This document shows positions 8,509 to 17,032 of a stretch of DNA of 38,270 bases, one piece after another. The translations under genes were made by a program, and so were the position numbers. The notes beneath the pieces are model-generated. The model ran no database searches and was not told the DNA's origin. It was given only the letters and a program-made list of their open reading frames with translations. Position 1 is the first letter of the stretch; each line of letters starts with the position of its first letter. The stretch covers positions 1 to 38,270 of the forward strand of contig JARKOU010000274.1 in the NCBI GenBank assembly GCA_029975645.1, given 5' to 3'. The stretch is from Actinomycetales bacterium. GTDB taxonomy: Bacteria > Actinomycetota > Actinomycetes > Actinomycetales > JAHECE01.

Positions 8509-10230
8509 ATGGGGGAGTTTCAGGTGCGTCCCGGAGTGGTCCGGCCCCGGCCCGTGATCGTTCTCCTGTGCCAGAACGACGCCGCCCGCGAGGGACTGGT
8601 CACGGCAGTCGCCGATCGCTACGAGCCCGACTACCGGTGCCTCTTCCCGAGGACCGTCGAGGAGTACGAGGCCGACCTCCGGGCGCTCGCCGACGAGCAC
8701 GCTGCGGTCGCCCTCGTCATCGTGGCGCTCGGCCAGGGCGACGAGCACGGCGTCTCGCTCGCGGCCGCGGCCCGGGCACTCCACCCGCGGGCGCGGCGAG
8801 CGGTCGCGGTCGCGTGGGGCGACTTCGCCTACTTCCGGGAGATGTTCGAATCCGTCACCACCGGGGCGGTGGACTTCACGGTGATCCGTCCGCGGCACGA
8901 ACGCGACGAGGACTTCCACGGAGCGCTCACCGACGCTCTCCACGAGTGGTCCGCGGGAGACCCGGGCGACTTCGAAGCCGTCAGGATCATCGGTGAGCGG
9001 TGGTCGGCCCGCACCTCGTGGTTGCGGGACCGTCTCGCCCGGTTCGACGTCCCGTACGGCTTCTACGACGTCCACGCCGACGAGGGGCGCGCCGAGTTGG
9101 CAGCGCTCGGCCTCGAGGACCCCGCCCTGCCCGTCGTCGTCATCCGCGTCACCCCGGAGCCGACGGTGCTCATCGACCCTTCGAACCTCCAGATCGCCGG
9201 CCTCTTCGGGCCCGCGGCGAACTACGACCCGAGTCTGGACTACGACCTCGCCGTCGTCGGCGCCGGCCCGGCCGGTCTGGCGGCAGCCGTGTACGCGACG
9301 TCGGAGGGGCTGCGCACCCTCCTCGTGGAGCACGAGGCCGTGGGCGGGCAAGCCGGCACCAGTTCCCGGATCCGCAACTACCCGGGCTTCCCCAAGGGGA
9401 TCAGCGGTGGCCGCTTCGCGGCCCGCACCTTTGAACAGGCCTTCTCGTTCGGGACTCAGTTCGCCTTCACGCGTTCGGCGTGCTCGCTGCGACCCGGGCA
9501 AGACGGGCGCCGGCACGAGATCGACCTCTCCGACGGGACGACGATCCCCGTCCGATCGGTGGTCATCGCGAGCGGCATGCACTACCGGCGCCTGGGTATC
9601 CCGTCACTCGAGGACCTCGTGGGCTGCGGGGTGTTCTACGGCGCGGCAAACACGGAGGCGCCGGCCATGGCGGGAGGCCGGGTGTTCGTGGTGGGTGGCG
9701 GGAACAGCGCCGGGCAAGCGGCACTCTTCCTCGCCCGCTTCGCCGCTGAGGTCACGGTCCTGGTGCGCGGGCCGAACGTCGCGGCAAGCATGTCCGACTA
9801 CCTCGTCCGGGAACTCGGTGCGTCGCCCAACGTCACCATCAGGCACCACGCGGAGGTAATCGGCGGCGGCGGGGCGAAGGGCCTCCTGGACCACGTGGTG
9901 ATCGCCGATCGGGTGACGGGCGAGCGGGAGACGCTCCCCGCCAACGGCCTGTTCGTCCTGATCGGCTCCGAGCCCCACACCGACTGGCTGGGCGACGCCG
10001 TCGAGCGGGATCGCTGGGGCTTCGTGGTGACCGGACCGGACCTGCGGCCGGAGCCCGGTGCCCGGACCCCCCTCCCCCTCGAGACGAGCGTCCCGGGGAT
10101 CTTCGCCGTCGGCGACGTCCGGCACGGATCGGTCAAGCGCGTGGCGACCGCAGTCGGGGAGGGAGCGGTCGCCATCTCCTACGTCCATCGCTGGATCGAG
10201 GAGCAGCGGGCCTCGGAGTCGGCGTCATAG
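8509..10230 (+). CDS. Pseudo-receiver/glutaredoxin-like/TrxR-like fusion lacking CxxC
   Basis: This 573-aa protein has three parts. Residues ~14-135 resemble a response-regulator receiver, but the usual phospho-Asp position after beta-3 (VIVAL, A73) is not Asp. Residues ~155-225 look like a glutaredoxin fold without cysteines (RWSARTSWLRD). Residues ~243-565 are a thioredoxin-reductase-type FAD/NAD(P)H flavoprotein with GAGPAG and GGGNSAG nucleotide motifs and a terminal GDVRHGSVKRV FAD block. The redox CxxC expected after GVFY (about 378-381) is replaced by G-A-A-N. It matches the known architecture called fused response regulator/thioredoxin-disulfide reductase. Without cysteines it probably passes electrons directly from FAD to an unknown acceptor. 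It directly follows the NhaA-DsbA fusion. Confidence 0.85.
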   Translation: MGEFQVRPGVVRPRPVIVLLCQNDAAREGLVTAVADRYEPDYRCLFPRTVEEYEADLRALADEHAAVALVIVALGQGDEHGVSLAAAARALHPRARRAVAVAWGDFAYFREMFESVTTGAVDFTVIRPRHERDEDFHGALTDALHEWSAGDPGDFEAVRIIGERWSARTSWLRDRLARFDVPYGFYDVHADEGRAELAALGLEDPALPVVVIRVTPEPTVLIDPSNLQIAGLFGPAANYDPSLDYDLAVVGAGPAGLAAAVYATSEGLRTLLVEHEAVGGQAGTSSRIRNYPGFPKGISGGRFAARTFEQAFSFGTQFAFTRSACSLRPGQDGRRHEIDLSDGTTIPVRSVVIASGMHYRRLGIPSLEDLVGCGVFYGAANTEAPAMAGGRVFVVGGGNSAGQAALFLARFAAEVTVLVRGPNVAASMSDYLVRELGASPNVTIRHHAEVIGGGGAKGLLDHVVIADRVTGERETLPANGLFVLIGSEPHTDWLGDAVERDRWGFVVTGPDLRPEPGARTPLPLETSVPGIFAVGDVRHGSVKRVATAVGEGAVAISYVHRWIEEQRASESAS

Positions 10231-10277
10231 CGGCGCGTCGTCGGTAAGCGCACGTGCTCCGCAGGGAACGGACGCTG

Positions 10278-10306
10278 GACGACGCCGGACGTCAGGCGGC
10301 GTCGTC
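10278..10306. terminator. Possible convergent terminator hairpin
   Basis: A 9-bp inverted repeat (GACGACGCC / GGCGTCGTC, 11-nt loop) spans the junction between the convergent genes ending at 10230 and 10292. Part of it lies in the 3' end of the minus-strand gene. No T-tract. Weak support. Confidence 0.3.
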
Positions 10307-10582
10307 GTACAGGTCGACGATCCCCCAGAGCCAGAACCCGAACATCGCAATGATCCCGGGGACGCCGAGCGGGAGCAGGAGGAGCCCGCTCAGGACGAAG
10401 CCGGTGAGGATCACGACGCCGCGACGGACGTCGCCAGTGAGGACGCTCCCGAGTCCCGGCAGGAGCAGCGAGGCGAGCAGCGCGATCGGGACCAGGCGGG
10501 GATCACCCGCACGGGCGCCGCGGCTCGGCGCACCGCGGCGCGCGACGACGGGTACAGCCGAGAGATCCTGGGTCATCGTCAT
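10292..10582 (-). CDS. Small two-helix membrane protein
   Basis: This 96-aa protein has two hydrophobic segments (about residues 30-50 and 55-88). The turn between them, PGLGSVLTGDVRRGV, recalls TM2-type small membrane proteins. ATG at 10582 is supported by GGAGG 9 nt upstream. A second ATG two codons later is possible. A TAGCCT box on the same strand at 10698-10703 could be its promoter, giving a leader of about 110 nt. Function unknown. Confidence 0.6.
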   Translation of the reverse strand: MTMTQDLSAVPVVARRGAPSRGARAGDPRLVPIALLASLLLPGLGSVLTGDVRRGVVILTGFVLSGLLLLPLGVPGIIAMFGFWLWGIVDLYDDAA

Positions 10583-10898
10583 GTCGTTCGTCCTCCATGG
10601 GCGCTGGCGGCGCAGCTCTCTCGAGCGGCGCGGCGTGGCGTCCCGTCGTGGCAGTCGGTTGGCGATGAGCCCCGCTGCAAAGCGGAGCCGCCCGTTCAGG
10701 CTAGGGGCGCGTTGCCGGGACGAGCCAGTGTGCGATGCCGGTCACACTCCGGCCGCTCAATCGTCGCCACCTGCGACGTCGGGGCCTGGCCAGTCGGCCG
10801 GGTGGTGATCGATACCACGCTGGGACGCATCCGAGGATGCACCTCGTGCGGTCCAGTGGGCGGCGGCTAGCCTGCACACCACGGAAGGGAGACAGGTC
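10583..10898. other. 316-bp divergent intergenic region
   Basis: The region separates the small membrane protein (minus) from the SixA-like gene (plus). It contains one TAGCCT -10-like box for each direction: minus strand 10703-10698, and plus strand 10868-10873 about 25 nt before the GTG. I see no other gene, repeat or RNA structure. Confidence 0.45.
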
Positions 10899-11390
10899 GT
10901 GGAACACACCCTGGTGGTGGTCCGGCACGCCAAGTCGGACTGGAGCGCCCCGGTCGCGGACCACGAGCGGCCGCTGGCCGCCCGCGGCAGGCGCCAGGCT
11001 CCGGACCTGGGCCGCTGGATGGCGAACCACCTCGACCCACTCGATCTCGCCGTCGTCTCCACCGCGACGCGGGCGGGCCAGACCTGGGACCTCATCGCGG
11101 CGGAACTGCCCGCCGCGCCGCCCGTCCGGCTCGCACGCGAGGCCTACACCTTCTCCGGGTACGCCTTGGCGGACCTTGTTGCCCGGCTGCCCGGGAACGC
11201 ACGGACCGTCGCCGTCGTCGGGCACAACCCCGCGGTCGAGGAGTTGATCGAGATCCTCACCGGGGACTGGGTCCGGATGCCGACGTCGTCCCTCGCGGTG
11301 GTCACCCTCTCGGAGTGGGGTGCACGGACGGGGAGTGTGCGCCTGGCGGGCCGGCCGTCCGACGGCACGCTCGGCTCCGGCGAACCGTGA
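10899..11390 (+). CDS. SixA-like histidine phosphatase
   Basis: This 163-aa protein is a histidine phosphatase of the SixA/phosphoglycerate mutase superfamily. The catalytic RHAK motif is near the N-terminus (VVVRHAKSDW, R9-H10), and the second His is in VVGHNPAVEEL. SixA members remove phosphate from phosphohistidine on proteins. GTG at 10899 follows AAGGGAG. In actinobacteria such phosphatases often sit near polyphosphate-related CHAD/CYTH genes, and here a CYTH protein follows about 90 nt downstream. The exact substrate is unknown. Confidence 0.85.
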   Translation: MEHTLVVVRHAKSDWSAPVADHERPLAARGRRQAPDLGRWMANHLDPLDLAVVSTATRAGQTWDLIAAELPAAPPVRLAREAYTFSGYALADLVARLPGNARTVAVVGHNPAVEELIEILTGDWVRMPTSSLAVVTLSEWGARTGSVRLAGRPSDGTLGSGEP

Positions 11391-11481
11391 CGCGGTCCCC
11401 GCACCTGCGCCTGCGGCGGCACCTCCCGCTGCCCGTGGGCGCGCATACGATGAAGGTCCCTGCCGATGGAGGTACCTCGAG

Positions 11482-12276
11482 GTGACCGGATCCCTTGCGC
11501 CAGCGCCCCTGGGGGGAGATGACGTCCGCCGGGTCATGGGGCTCCTGCGGGCGGTCGACAGCGTCGAGCTGAAGTTCACCGTCCCGGAGCATCAGCAGGT
11601 GACCGTTGTCAGGGCACTCGACCTCGACCCCCTCGAGGCGCAGATCCGCCAGGTCTACTTCTTCGATACCGCGGACCTGCGGCTGTCCCGCCGCGGCGTC
11701 GTCGTCCGCGCACGACGGGTCCAGGGCAAGGGCGACGACACGGTGATCAAACTCCGTCCGCTCGATCCCGCGACGCTGCCCGCGGCTGTTCGCAGATCCC
11801 CAGCGTTCGGCGTCGAGTTGGACGCGATGCCGGGTGGGCTCTACGTGTGCTCGGGCTCCCTTCGCGGTGTGGCGAAGGACGTGCGCGGAACGATCCTGCG
11901 CGGAGGTCCGCTGCGCCGACTCTTCTCCAAGGAGCAACGAGCGCTCTTCGCGGAGCACTCGCCGCCCGACCTGGAACTCGATGACCTGCGCGTCCTGGGA
12001 CCGACCTTCGTCCTCAAGCTCAAGTTCGAGCCCGAGGTCCTCGGGCGCAGGGTGGTCGCGGAGTACTGGCTCTACCCCGATGGGTCCCGGATCTTCGAGT
12101 TGTCGACCAAGTGCCTGCCCGGCGAGGCGTTCCAGGTGGCCTTCGAGACGCGGGCCTTCCTCGCGGAGCGGGGAATCGACGTGGGCGGCGAACAGCAGAC
12201 CAAGACACGCAAGGCACTCGACTTCTTCGCCGCCCGCCTCGAGCAGGGAGGCGTGGGCTCGCCCGAGGGGACGTAG
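11482..12276 (+). CDS. CYTH-domain protein
   Basis: This 264-aa protein has a CYTH (triphosphate tunnel metalloenzyme) fold. An N-terminal ELKF-type strand near residue 33 corresponds to the ExExK signature. The stretch QVYFFDTADLRLSRRGVVVR is typical of the family, and later basic and acidic strands include VIKLRP and FVLKLKFEP. Family members bind or hydrolyse triphosphates or polyphosphate with a divalent metal. The N-terminal signature is only partly kept, so activity is uncertain. No CHAD domain is attached. GTG at 11482 is preferred because GGAGG lies about 9 nt upstream; the alternative is the ATG at 11536. Confidence 0.75.
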   Translation: MTGSLAPAPLGGDDVRRVMGLLRAVDSVELKFTVPEHQQVTVVRALDLDPLEAQIRQVYFFDTADLRLSRRGVVVRARRVQGKGDDTVIKLRPLDPATLPAAVRRSPAFGVELDAMPGGLYVCSGSLRGVAKDVRGTILRGGPLRRLFSKEQRALFAEHSPPDLELDDLRVLGPTFVLKLKFEPEVLGRRVVAEYWLYPDGSRIFELSTKCLPGEAFQVAFETRAFLAERGIDVGGEQQTKTRKALDFFAARLEQGGVGSPEGT

Positions 12277-12315
12277 AGCCTCGTCTCCCGACCTCCCACG
12301 ACCGGGTCGCAGCCC

Positions 12316-12756
12316 CTATGCCGCCGCGATGAGTAGCCGCTCGAGGCGGACGAAGTCGCGCGCGAGGATCTGGCTCGCGACCCGCGACGGGACCAGCAGC
12401 CCTGGGAGTCTCATCACCCCACTGGGGTCGCCCTCGTACGTGGCGTGGACGCGCGTGCCACCGCCGTCGGGCATGCAGCGGTACTCGACCCTCGAGTTCC
12501 AGGGCGCCGAGGAGCCCCACACCACGCGACGATGCGGCTCGTGCACGAGGAGTTCGTCGACGAAGGCGAGATAGAAGGGCCAGACGCGGTCGATGGCGGC
12601 CCAGCGGGACCCGACCGCGACCCTGCCCTCGTCAAGTCGTCGACGCATGACGACGGCGGGCACAAAATCTGGCCAGGTCGTCGGGTCAGCGAGACGATCG
12701 AAGACCACCTCGACCGGCAGGCGGATCCGGGCGTCGACCTCGATCCGTCGCCACAC
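12316..12756 (-). CDS. SRPBCC-family lipid/ligand-binding protein
   Basis: This 146-aa protein begins RRIEVDARIRLPVEVVFDRL followed by a DPTTWPDFVPAV segment, the standard start of START/SRPBCC (polyketide cyclase/dehydrase-like) proteins. They form a helix-grip cavity for hydrophobic ligands. The GTG at 12756 has GGGGAG 7 nt upstream. It is transcribed divergently from the DUF2269 protein. The ligand cannot be inferred. Confidence 0.8.
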   Translation of the reverse strand: MWRRIEVDARIRLPVEVVFDRLADPTTWPDFVPAVVMRRRLDEGRVAVGSRWAAIDRVWPFYLAFVDELLVHEPHRRVVWGSSAPWNSRVEYRCMPDGGGTRVHATYEGDPSGVMRLPGLLVPSRVASQILARDFVRLERLLIAAA

Positions 12757-12885
12757 GTGAACACTCCCCGCTCGGCAGGCACCGGCGCCTGCCAGGGCGT
12801 CCAGACTGGGCGTCCGGAGTTCTGCACGTCAAGACATCTCGCACCGCCGCTCGTACGCTTTGACCACGCGACAAGGGGGGCGCTC

Positions 12886-13338
12886 GTGTACCGATTCCTG
12901 GTCTTGCTCCACATCGTGTGCGCGGCTGTCTGGGTGGGGGGCGCGGTGGCCGTCCAGATCCTGGCGATCCGCGTCGAACGCTCCGATGACCCGACGGACC
13001 TTCCACGCCTGGCCCGACACGTCGAGGCACTCGGAAACGTGGCCTTCATCCCCGCGGCGAGCGTGCTCCTCCTCACCGGTGTGGTGATGACGGCCCAGGC
13101 CTGGGCCTTCGACCAGGCGTGGATCCTCGTCGCGATCCTTCTCTGGCTGGTCTCGGCCGTCGCCGGCGCCGTCTACCTCGCTCCCCGTGCGAAGCGAGTG
13201 GTCGCACTGTTCGAGGCCGAGGGGCCGACGTCGGGGGCAGCACGGCGACTCATCTCGCGGCTCTTCGTGGTCTCTCGCGTCGAACTGCTCAGCTTCGCCG
13301 TGATCATCGTGCTGATGGTCTACAAGCCCGGAGCCTGA
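12886..13338 (+). CDS. DUF2269-type integral membrane protein
   Basis: This 150-aa protein has four transmembrane helices and starts VYRFLVLLHIVCAAVWVGG, a His- and Trp-containing first helix typical of DUF2269 and related predicted membrane proteins. The frame is open further upstream (to 12445). The GTG at 12886 was chosen because it begins right before the first helix and follows AAGGGGGG. A TACGCT -10-like box lies at 12854-12859. Function unknown. Confidence 0.75.
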   Translation: MYRFLVLLHIVCAAVWVGGAVAVQILAIRVERSDDPTDLPRLARHVEALGNVAFIPAASVLLLTGVVMTAQAWAFDQAWILVAILLWLVSAVAGAVYLAPRAKRVVALFEAEGPTSGAARRLISRLFVVSRVELLSFAVIIVLMVYKPGA

Positions 13339-13402
13339 CCACCGCCTGGTTTCGGCGGCACGCGCTCGCCGGTCCGCGAACCGCCGGGCTGCTTGCGGGC
13401 CG

Positions 13403-13882
13403 TCAGCGGGTCAGTCCCAGCGCCCCTGCGATGGCGTGTCCGCCGGCGGCGTCGGGTGGCCCGGCCACGCGAGCAGGCATCATCCCGTCCCGTCGAACGA
13501 CCATCGCGGTGACCGTCGCCTGCGTGTCGATGCCGGTCGCGCGGCAGAACGCGGCCACGTCGGTGTAGGCCGTGAAGGTGCGCGCCAGGACGACCGGCAC
13601 CCGGATGCCGGCGGCCATTGCGCCGTCGATGAAGCCCCGCGCGGGGCGGTAGCGACGTCCCAGCAAAGGGAGTTCGATCACGGTCGAGGTCGCGTTCGGG
13701 TCCAGGCCCAGGGGCGACGGCGCCACCCCCGCGTCGACCGCCCATTCGATCCACTCGTCCACGAGTCGCTGCTGCCCCTGCAGGAAGGCGCAGACCACCA
13801 GCGTCAGCGGAGCCGGGAGGTCGCGCGGAAGGACCACATCGTCGCCGGCCAACGACCGGACGGGAAGTTCAGGGAAGCGCAT
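13403..13882 (-). CDS. Thioredoxin-fold-like hypothetical protein
   Basis: This 159-aa product has an N-terminal PELPVRSLAGDDVVLPRDL segment and a LTLVVCAFLQGQQRLVDEWI strand-helix. Together they resemble peroxiredoxin/TlpA- or ATP10-like folds. The middle YTDVAAFCRATGI and the following TVTAMVVRRDG fit the same idea, but no CxxC is present. The ATG at 13882 is preferred over 13933 because GGAGGGG lies 8 nt upstream of it, whereas the longer start has no usable ribosome-binding site. It lies 82 nt downstream of the anti-sigma gene on the same strand. Function unknown; the fold assignment is tentative. Confidence 0.6.
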   Translation of the reverse strand: MRFPELPVRSLAGDDVVLPRDLPAPLTLVVCAFLQGQQRLVDEWIEWAVDAGVAPSPLGLDPNATSTVIELPLLGRRYRPARGFIDGAMAAGIRVPVVLARTFTAYTDVAAFCRATGIDTQATVTAMVVRRDGMMPARVAGPPDAAGGHAIAGALGLTR

Positions 13883-13964
13883 CCGAACGGCCCCTCCAGC
13901 GCTGTCCTGGTGGCGATCGGACTCCTCGGTCATCTCCAGATCATCTCGCGATGCCTCGCAGGTC

Positions 13965-14645
13965 TCAGACGGTCGCCGTGGCCCACGGGTCCCCGGTGTC
14001 GGTCACCATCTCCACCGTGACCACCTGGGCGTCGTCGGGCTGCGTGATGACCCAGGTCCCGCCGCCGACGTCGTCGAGCGCCCAGGATCCTGCCGGCTCG
14101 CGGGTGCCGTCGGCGAGGACGAGGTGGCAGGCGTAGGACGCGCCGGCCTCGCCGTCGGTCACCGTGACGACCAGGACGGGTTGCCCGTCGTGACGGCTCT
14201 CTTGCACGCTTCCCACCGCAGCACCCTCGGAGGTGAGGAGCGGGGTGCCGGCAGCGACGAGCACCCCTTCGGCCTGGCCCCGGTCCTGCAGGACGGCGAC
14301 GGAGCCGGCGGCGCCCACGACCAGCCCGACGGCCACGGCCGCCGCGACAGCGAACGCGACGCGGTGCCGCCCACCCCGGGCCAACCGCCGCCGGAATCCG
14401 GTTAACGGGCCTGCGCGCTCCATGATGCCCATCGCGGTCAGCGCGGACTGCGAGAAGCCGGCGGGTGGGTCGACGTGCGGGGCAGCGGCCAGTACCTGGT
14501 CGACGGCGTCGGCGATCGAGGCGTACTCGGCGCGGCACAGCGCGCACTCCGCGAGGTGGCGGGTGAGGTCGTCACGCCGGCGCTCGTCGACGTCGGACAG
14601 CGCGAGATCGAGCAGGACCTCCTCGTCGGGGTGCCGGTCAGTCAT
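13965..14645 (-). CDS. RskA-like zinc-finger anti-sigma factor
   Basis: This 226-aa protein has an N-terminal anti-sigma zinc-finger (ZAS) domain with H30-x3-C34-x2-C37 (HLAECALC). One transmembrane helix follows at about 96-118, then an extracytoplasmic RskA-type domain containing GTPLLTSEGAAVGSV-like beta strands. It should hold its partner sigma factor at the membrane and release it after proteolysis. Its ATG overlaps the sigma-factor stop by 8 nt (ATGACTGA), the usual arrangement for a cognate pair. The signal sensed is unknown; the divergent redox genes suggest an oxidative or copper-related cue (inference). Confidence 0.88.
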   Translation of the reverse strand: MTDRHPDEEVLLDLALSDVDERRRDDLTRHLAECALCRAEYASIADAVDQVLAAAPHVDPPAGFSQSALTAMGIMERAGPLTGFRRRLARGGRHRVAFAVAAAVAVGLVVGAAGSVAVLQDRGQAEGVLVAAGTPLLTSEGAAVGSVQESRHDGQPVLVVTVTDGEAGASYACHLVLADGTREPAGSWALDDVGGGTWVITQPDDAQVVTVEMVTDTGDPWATATV

Positions 14646-15213
14646 GGTCGGCCTCCATCGCGGCGCGCACGCGGCGCAGCCCGGTCCTGATCCTCGTCTT
14701 GGCGGTCCCCAGCGGGATTCCCTCCACGGCGCTCACCTCCGCGGCCGTCCTCCCCCCGATCACTGCCAGCACCACCGCGCGCGCCTGCTCGGGGGGTAGA
14801 GCGCGGAGGCGGGCGACGGCAGCGTCTCTCTGCGAATGGCGCACAACCTCGTCCGCCGGATCGGTCACCTGCGACGTCGCCGTGATCATCTCCTCCAGGA
14901 GGGCGCCATCGGCCGGTATGGCCCGGCGGGACCGGACCGCATCGATTGCGGCGTTGCGCGTGATGGTCAGCAGCCAGGTCAGCACCGAGGCCCGGCGGGG
15001 GTCGTATGTTCCGGCTGCGCGCCACGCCCGGACGAACACCTCTTGGCTGACGTCCTGCGCCAGGCCGGCGTCGTGCGTGATCGAGACCGCGAGGCCGAAA
15101 ACGGGCCCTTGGAACCGGCGCACGAACGCCGTCGCCGCAGCCTCGTCGTTGACCGCCAGGCCTGCGGCGAGCGCGGCGTCGCTCGCCCGATCGGCGCCCG
15201 AGAAGAGGCTCAC
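14638..15213 (-). CDS. ECF RNA polymerase sigma factor (SigK/ECF19-like)
   Basis: The protein has both ECF regions: region 2 (VSQEVFVRAWRAAGTYDPRR and the following WLLTITRNAAIDAVR) and region 4 (LRALPPEQARAVVLAV, then GIPLGTAKTRIRTGLRRVR). Pairing with an RskA-type anti-sigma suggests the SigK-like group. The start is uncertain. GTG at 15213 gives 191 aa, normal for the family; a GTG at 15312 would add 33 residues of low-complexity sequence, and neither has a strong ribosome-binding site. It is divergent from the cupredoxin operon, which is a likely target along with its own promoter. Confidence 0.85.
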   Translation of the reverse strand: MSLFSGADRASDAALAAGLAVNDEAAATAFVRRFQGPVFGLAVSITHDAGLAQDVSQEVFVRAWRAAGTYDPRRASVLTWLLTITRNAAIDAVRSRRAIPADGALLEEMITATSQVTDPADEVVRHSQRDAAVARLRALPPEQARAVVLAVIGGRTAAEVSAVEGIPLGTAKTRIRTGLRRVRAAMEADHD

Positions 15214-15367
15214 ATCGTGTTCTACGTCCAGCGGCCCGTCCGCGATTGCGGATCCGTGCGCGGAATTCGAGCCCGCGGACGGCAATCCCTGCGCCGTGCT
15301 GCGCCGTATCACCGATGACGGTCGCCCCGCCCGGGCCGACCGACGAGCATCGGCTCCTGGAGGAACC

Positions 15368-15742
15368 ATGAAGGCACCATCTCGCTTCTGGGCGCTGACG
15401 GCGAGCCTCATTCTGGCCTGCACCCTCACCGCATGCGGCGGCGGGAGCACGTCATCCTCCGACGGCGGTACGGCGGGTGACGTCAGCACGTCGTCGGGCA
15501 CGGGTGTCACCATCACGGACTTCGCCTTCAGCCCCGCGACGCTCACCGTTGCCGTCGGGGACACGGTGACGTGGACGAACCAGGACACCGCGGCGCACAC
15601 GGTGACGGCCGACGACGGCACCTTCGACTCCGGCCGCCTCGCCACGGGCGAGACCTTCACCGAGACCTTCGACACCGCCGGCACCTACGCCTATCACTGC
15701 ACGATGCACCCCGGCATGGTCGCCGAGATCGTCGTTGAGTAG
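15368..15742 (+). CDS. Plastocyanin-like copper lipoprotein
   Basis: This 124-aa protein has a signal peptide ending in the lipobox LTAC (C23), then a single cupredoxin domain. All four type-1 copper ligands are present: H77 (AAHTVT), C111, H114 and M117 (HCTMHPGM). It should be a membrane-anchored one-electron carrier outside the cell membrane. The ATG has GGAGG about 5 nt upstream. It is the first gene of a run with a flavoprotein reductase and a DUF6529 membrane protein and is divergent from an ECF sigma/anti-sigma pair, suggesting a regulated electron-transfer module. Confidence 0.88.
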   Translation: MKAPSRFWALTASLILACTLTACGGGSTSSSDGGTAGDVSTSSGTGVTITDFAFSPATLTVAVGDTVTWTNQDTAAHTVTADDGTFDSGRLATGETFTETFDTAGTYAYHCTMHPGMVAEIVVE

Positions 15743-15784
15743 TCGGCTGCAGGTCCCCGCCAACAGGCAGGAGGGCGAACAGAC

Positions 15785-17011
15785 ATGGTGAGGACGTCGG
15801 GAATCGTGATCGTGGGCGCCGGCCTGGCCGGCGCGAAGGCAGCCGAGACGCTCCGGGACCAAGGCTTCGAGGGGCGCGTGACGCTCATCGGCGACGAGCG
15901 ACACCGTCCCTACGAGCGGCCACCCCTGTCCAAGGGCTATCTGCAGGGAACGGCCGAGCAGGAGAGCGTGTTCGTGCATCCAGCGTCCTGGTACGGCACG
16001 AACGCCATCGACTTGCGGCTCGACGTCAGGGCGAAGGCGGTCCACGCCTCCGCCCACGAGGTGATCCTGGCCGACGGCGAGCGACTCGCGTACGACGCGT
16101 TGATTCTGGCGACCGGCTCGTCGCCGCGACGCCTGAGCGTGCCGGGAGCGGACCGCGCCGGCGTCCACTACCTGCGCCGCCTGGACGACTCCGACAGATT
16201 GCGGGCCTCGTTCGCCCGGGCCGGTCGGGTCGCCGTGATCGGCGGTGGGTGGATCGGTCTGGAGGTCGCCGCAGCCGCCCGGACTGCGGGCCTCGCAGTG
16301 ACCATCCTCGAGCTGGAGCAGCTACCCCTGCTGCGGGTCCTTGGGCCGAGGGTGGCCCAGGTCTTCGCCGACCTGCACCGCGACCACGGCGTCGACCTGC
16401 GGTGCGAGGTCCGGGTCGAGGGGATCCTCGCAGACGCGGAGTCCGTCCGTGGGGTCGAGCTCGGAACCGGCGAGGTGGTCGACGCCGACCTCGTGGTCGT
16501 GGGAGTCGGGATCACCCCCAACACGGCCCTGGCCGACGGCGCGGGCCTCGACGTCGCCAACGGCATCCGCGTCGATGAGCATCTACGCACCTCCGACCCG
16601 GACATCTACGCCGCGGGCGACGTCGCCAATGCCTACCACCCTCTCCTCGGTCGGCACCTGCGCGTGGAGCACTGGGCGAACGCCCTGCACCAAGGCCCGG
16701 TCGCGGCCCGCGCGATGCTCGGCCAGGACGCGGTCTACGACCGGCTCCCGTACTTCTACACGGACCAGTACGACCTCGGCATGGAGTACACCGGCCACGC
16801 CGAGCCCGGCTCCTACGATCGCGTCGTCACACGCGGTGACATCGCAGGCCGAGAGTTCCTCGCGTTCTGGCTCGACCACGACCGCGTCCTGGCCGGAATG
16901 AGCGTGAACATCTGGGACGTCACTGCGGACATCGCGGACCTGGTCCGCTCCGGCCGCCCGGTCCAACCGGACGCCCTGGCCGACCACGATGTGCCGCTCA
17001 CCGAGCTCTGA
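15785..17011 (+). CDS. Ferredoxin-reductase-type FAD/NAD(P) oxidoreductase
   Basis: This 408-aa flavoprotein has an N-terminal FAD Rossmann motif (VIVGAGLAGAKAAETL), the RPYERPPLSKGYL block typical of ferredoxin/rubredoxin reductases, an NAD(P) motif (IGGGWIGLEVA, near 155) and the DIYAAGDVANAY FAD-binding segment. A C-terminal reductase domain (about 325-405) completes the family. It should move electrons from NAD(P)H via FAD to a small redox protein. No ferredoxin gene is adjacent; the neighbours are a cupredoxin lipoprotein and a polytopic membrane protein. The ATG follows AGGAGGG about 9 nt upstream. Confidence 0.88.
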   Translation: MVRTSGIVIVGAGLAGAKAAETLRDQGFEGRVTLIGDERHRPYERPPLSKGYLQGTAEQESVFVHPASWYGTNAIDLRLDVRAKAVHASAHEVILADGERLAYDALILATGSSPRRLSVPGADRAGVHYLRRLDDSDRLRASFARAGRVAVIGGGWIGLEVAAAARTAGLAVTILELEQLPLLRVLGPRVAQVFADLHRDHGVDLRCEVRVEGILADAESVRGVELGTGEVVDADLVVVGVGITPNTALADGAGLDVANGIRVDEHLRTSDPDIYAAGDVANAYHPLLGRHLRVEHWANALHQGPVAARAMLGQDAVYDRLPYFYTDQYDLGMEYTGHAEPGSYDRVVTRGDIAGREFLAFWLDHDRVLAGMSVNIWDVTADIADLVRSGRPVQPDALADHDVPLTEL

Positions 17012-17032
17012 CCGACGACGGGCATCACGACC

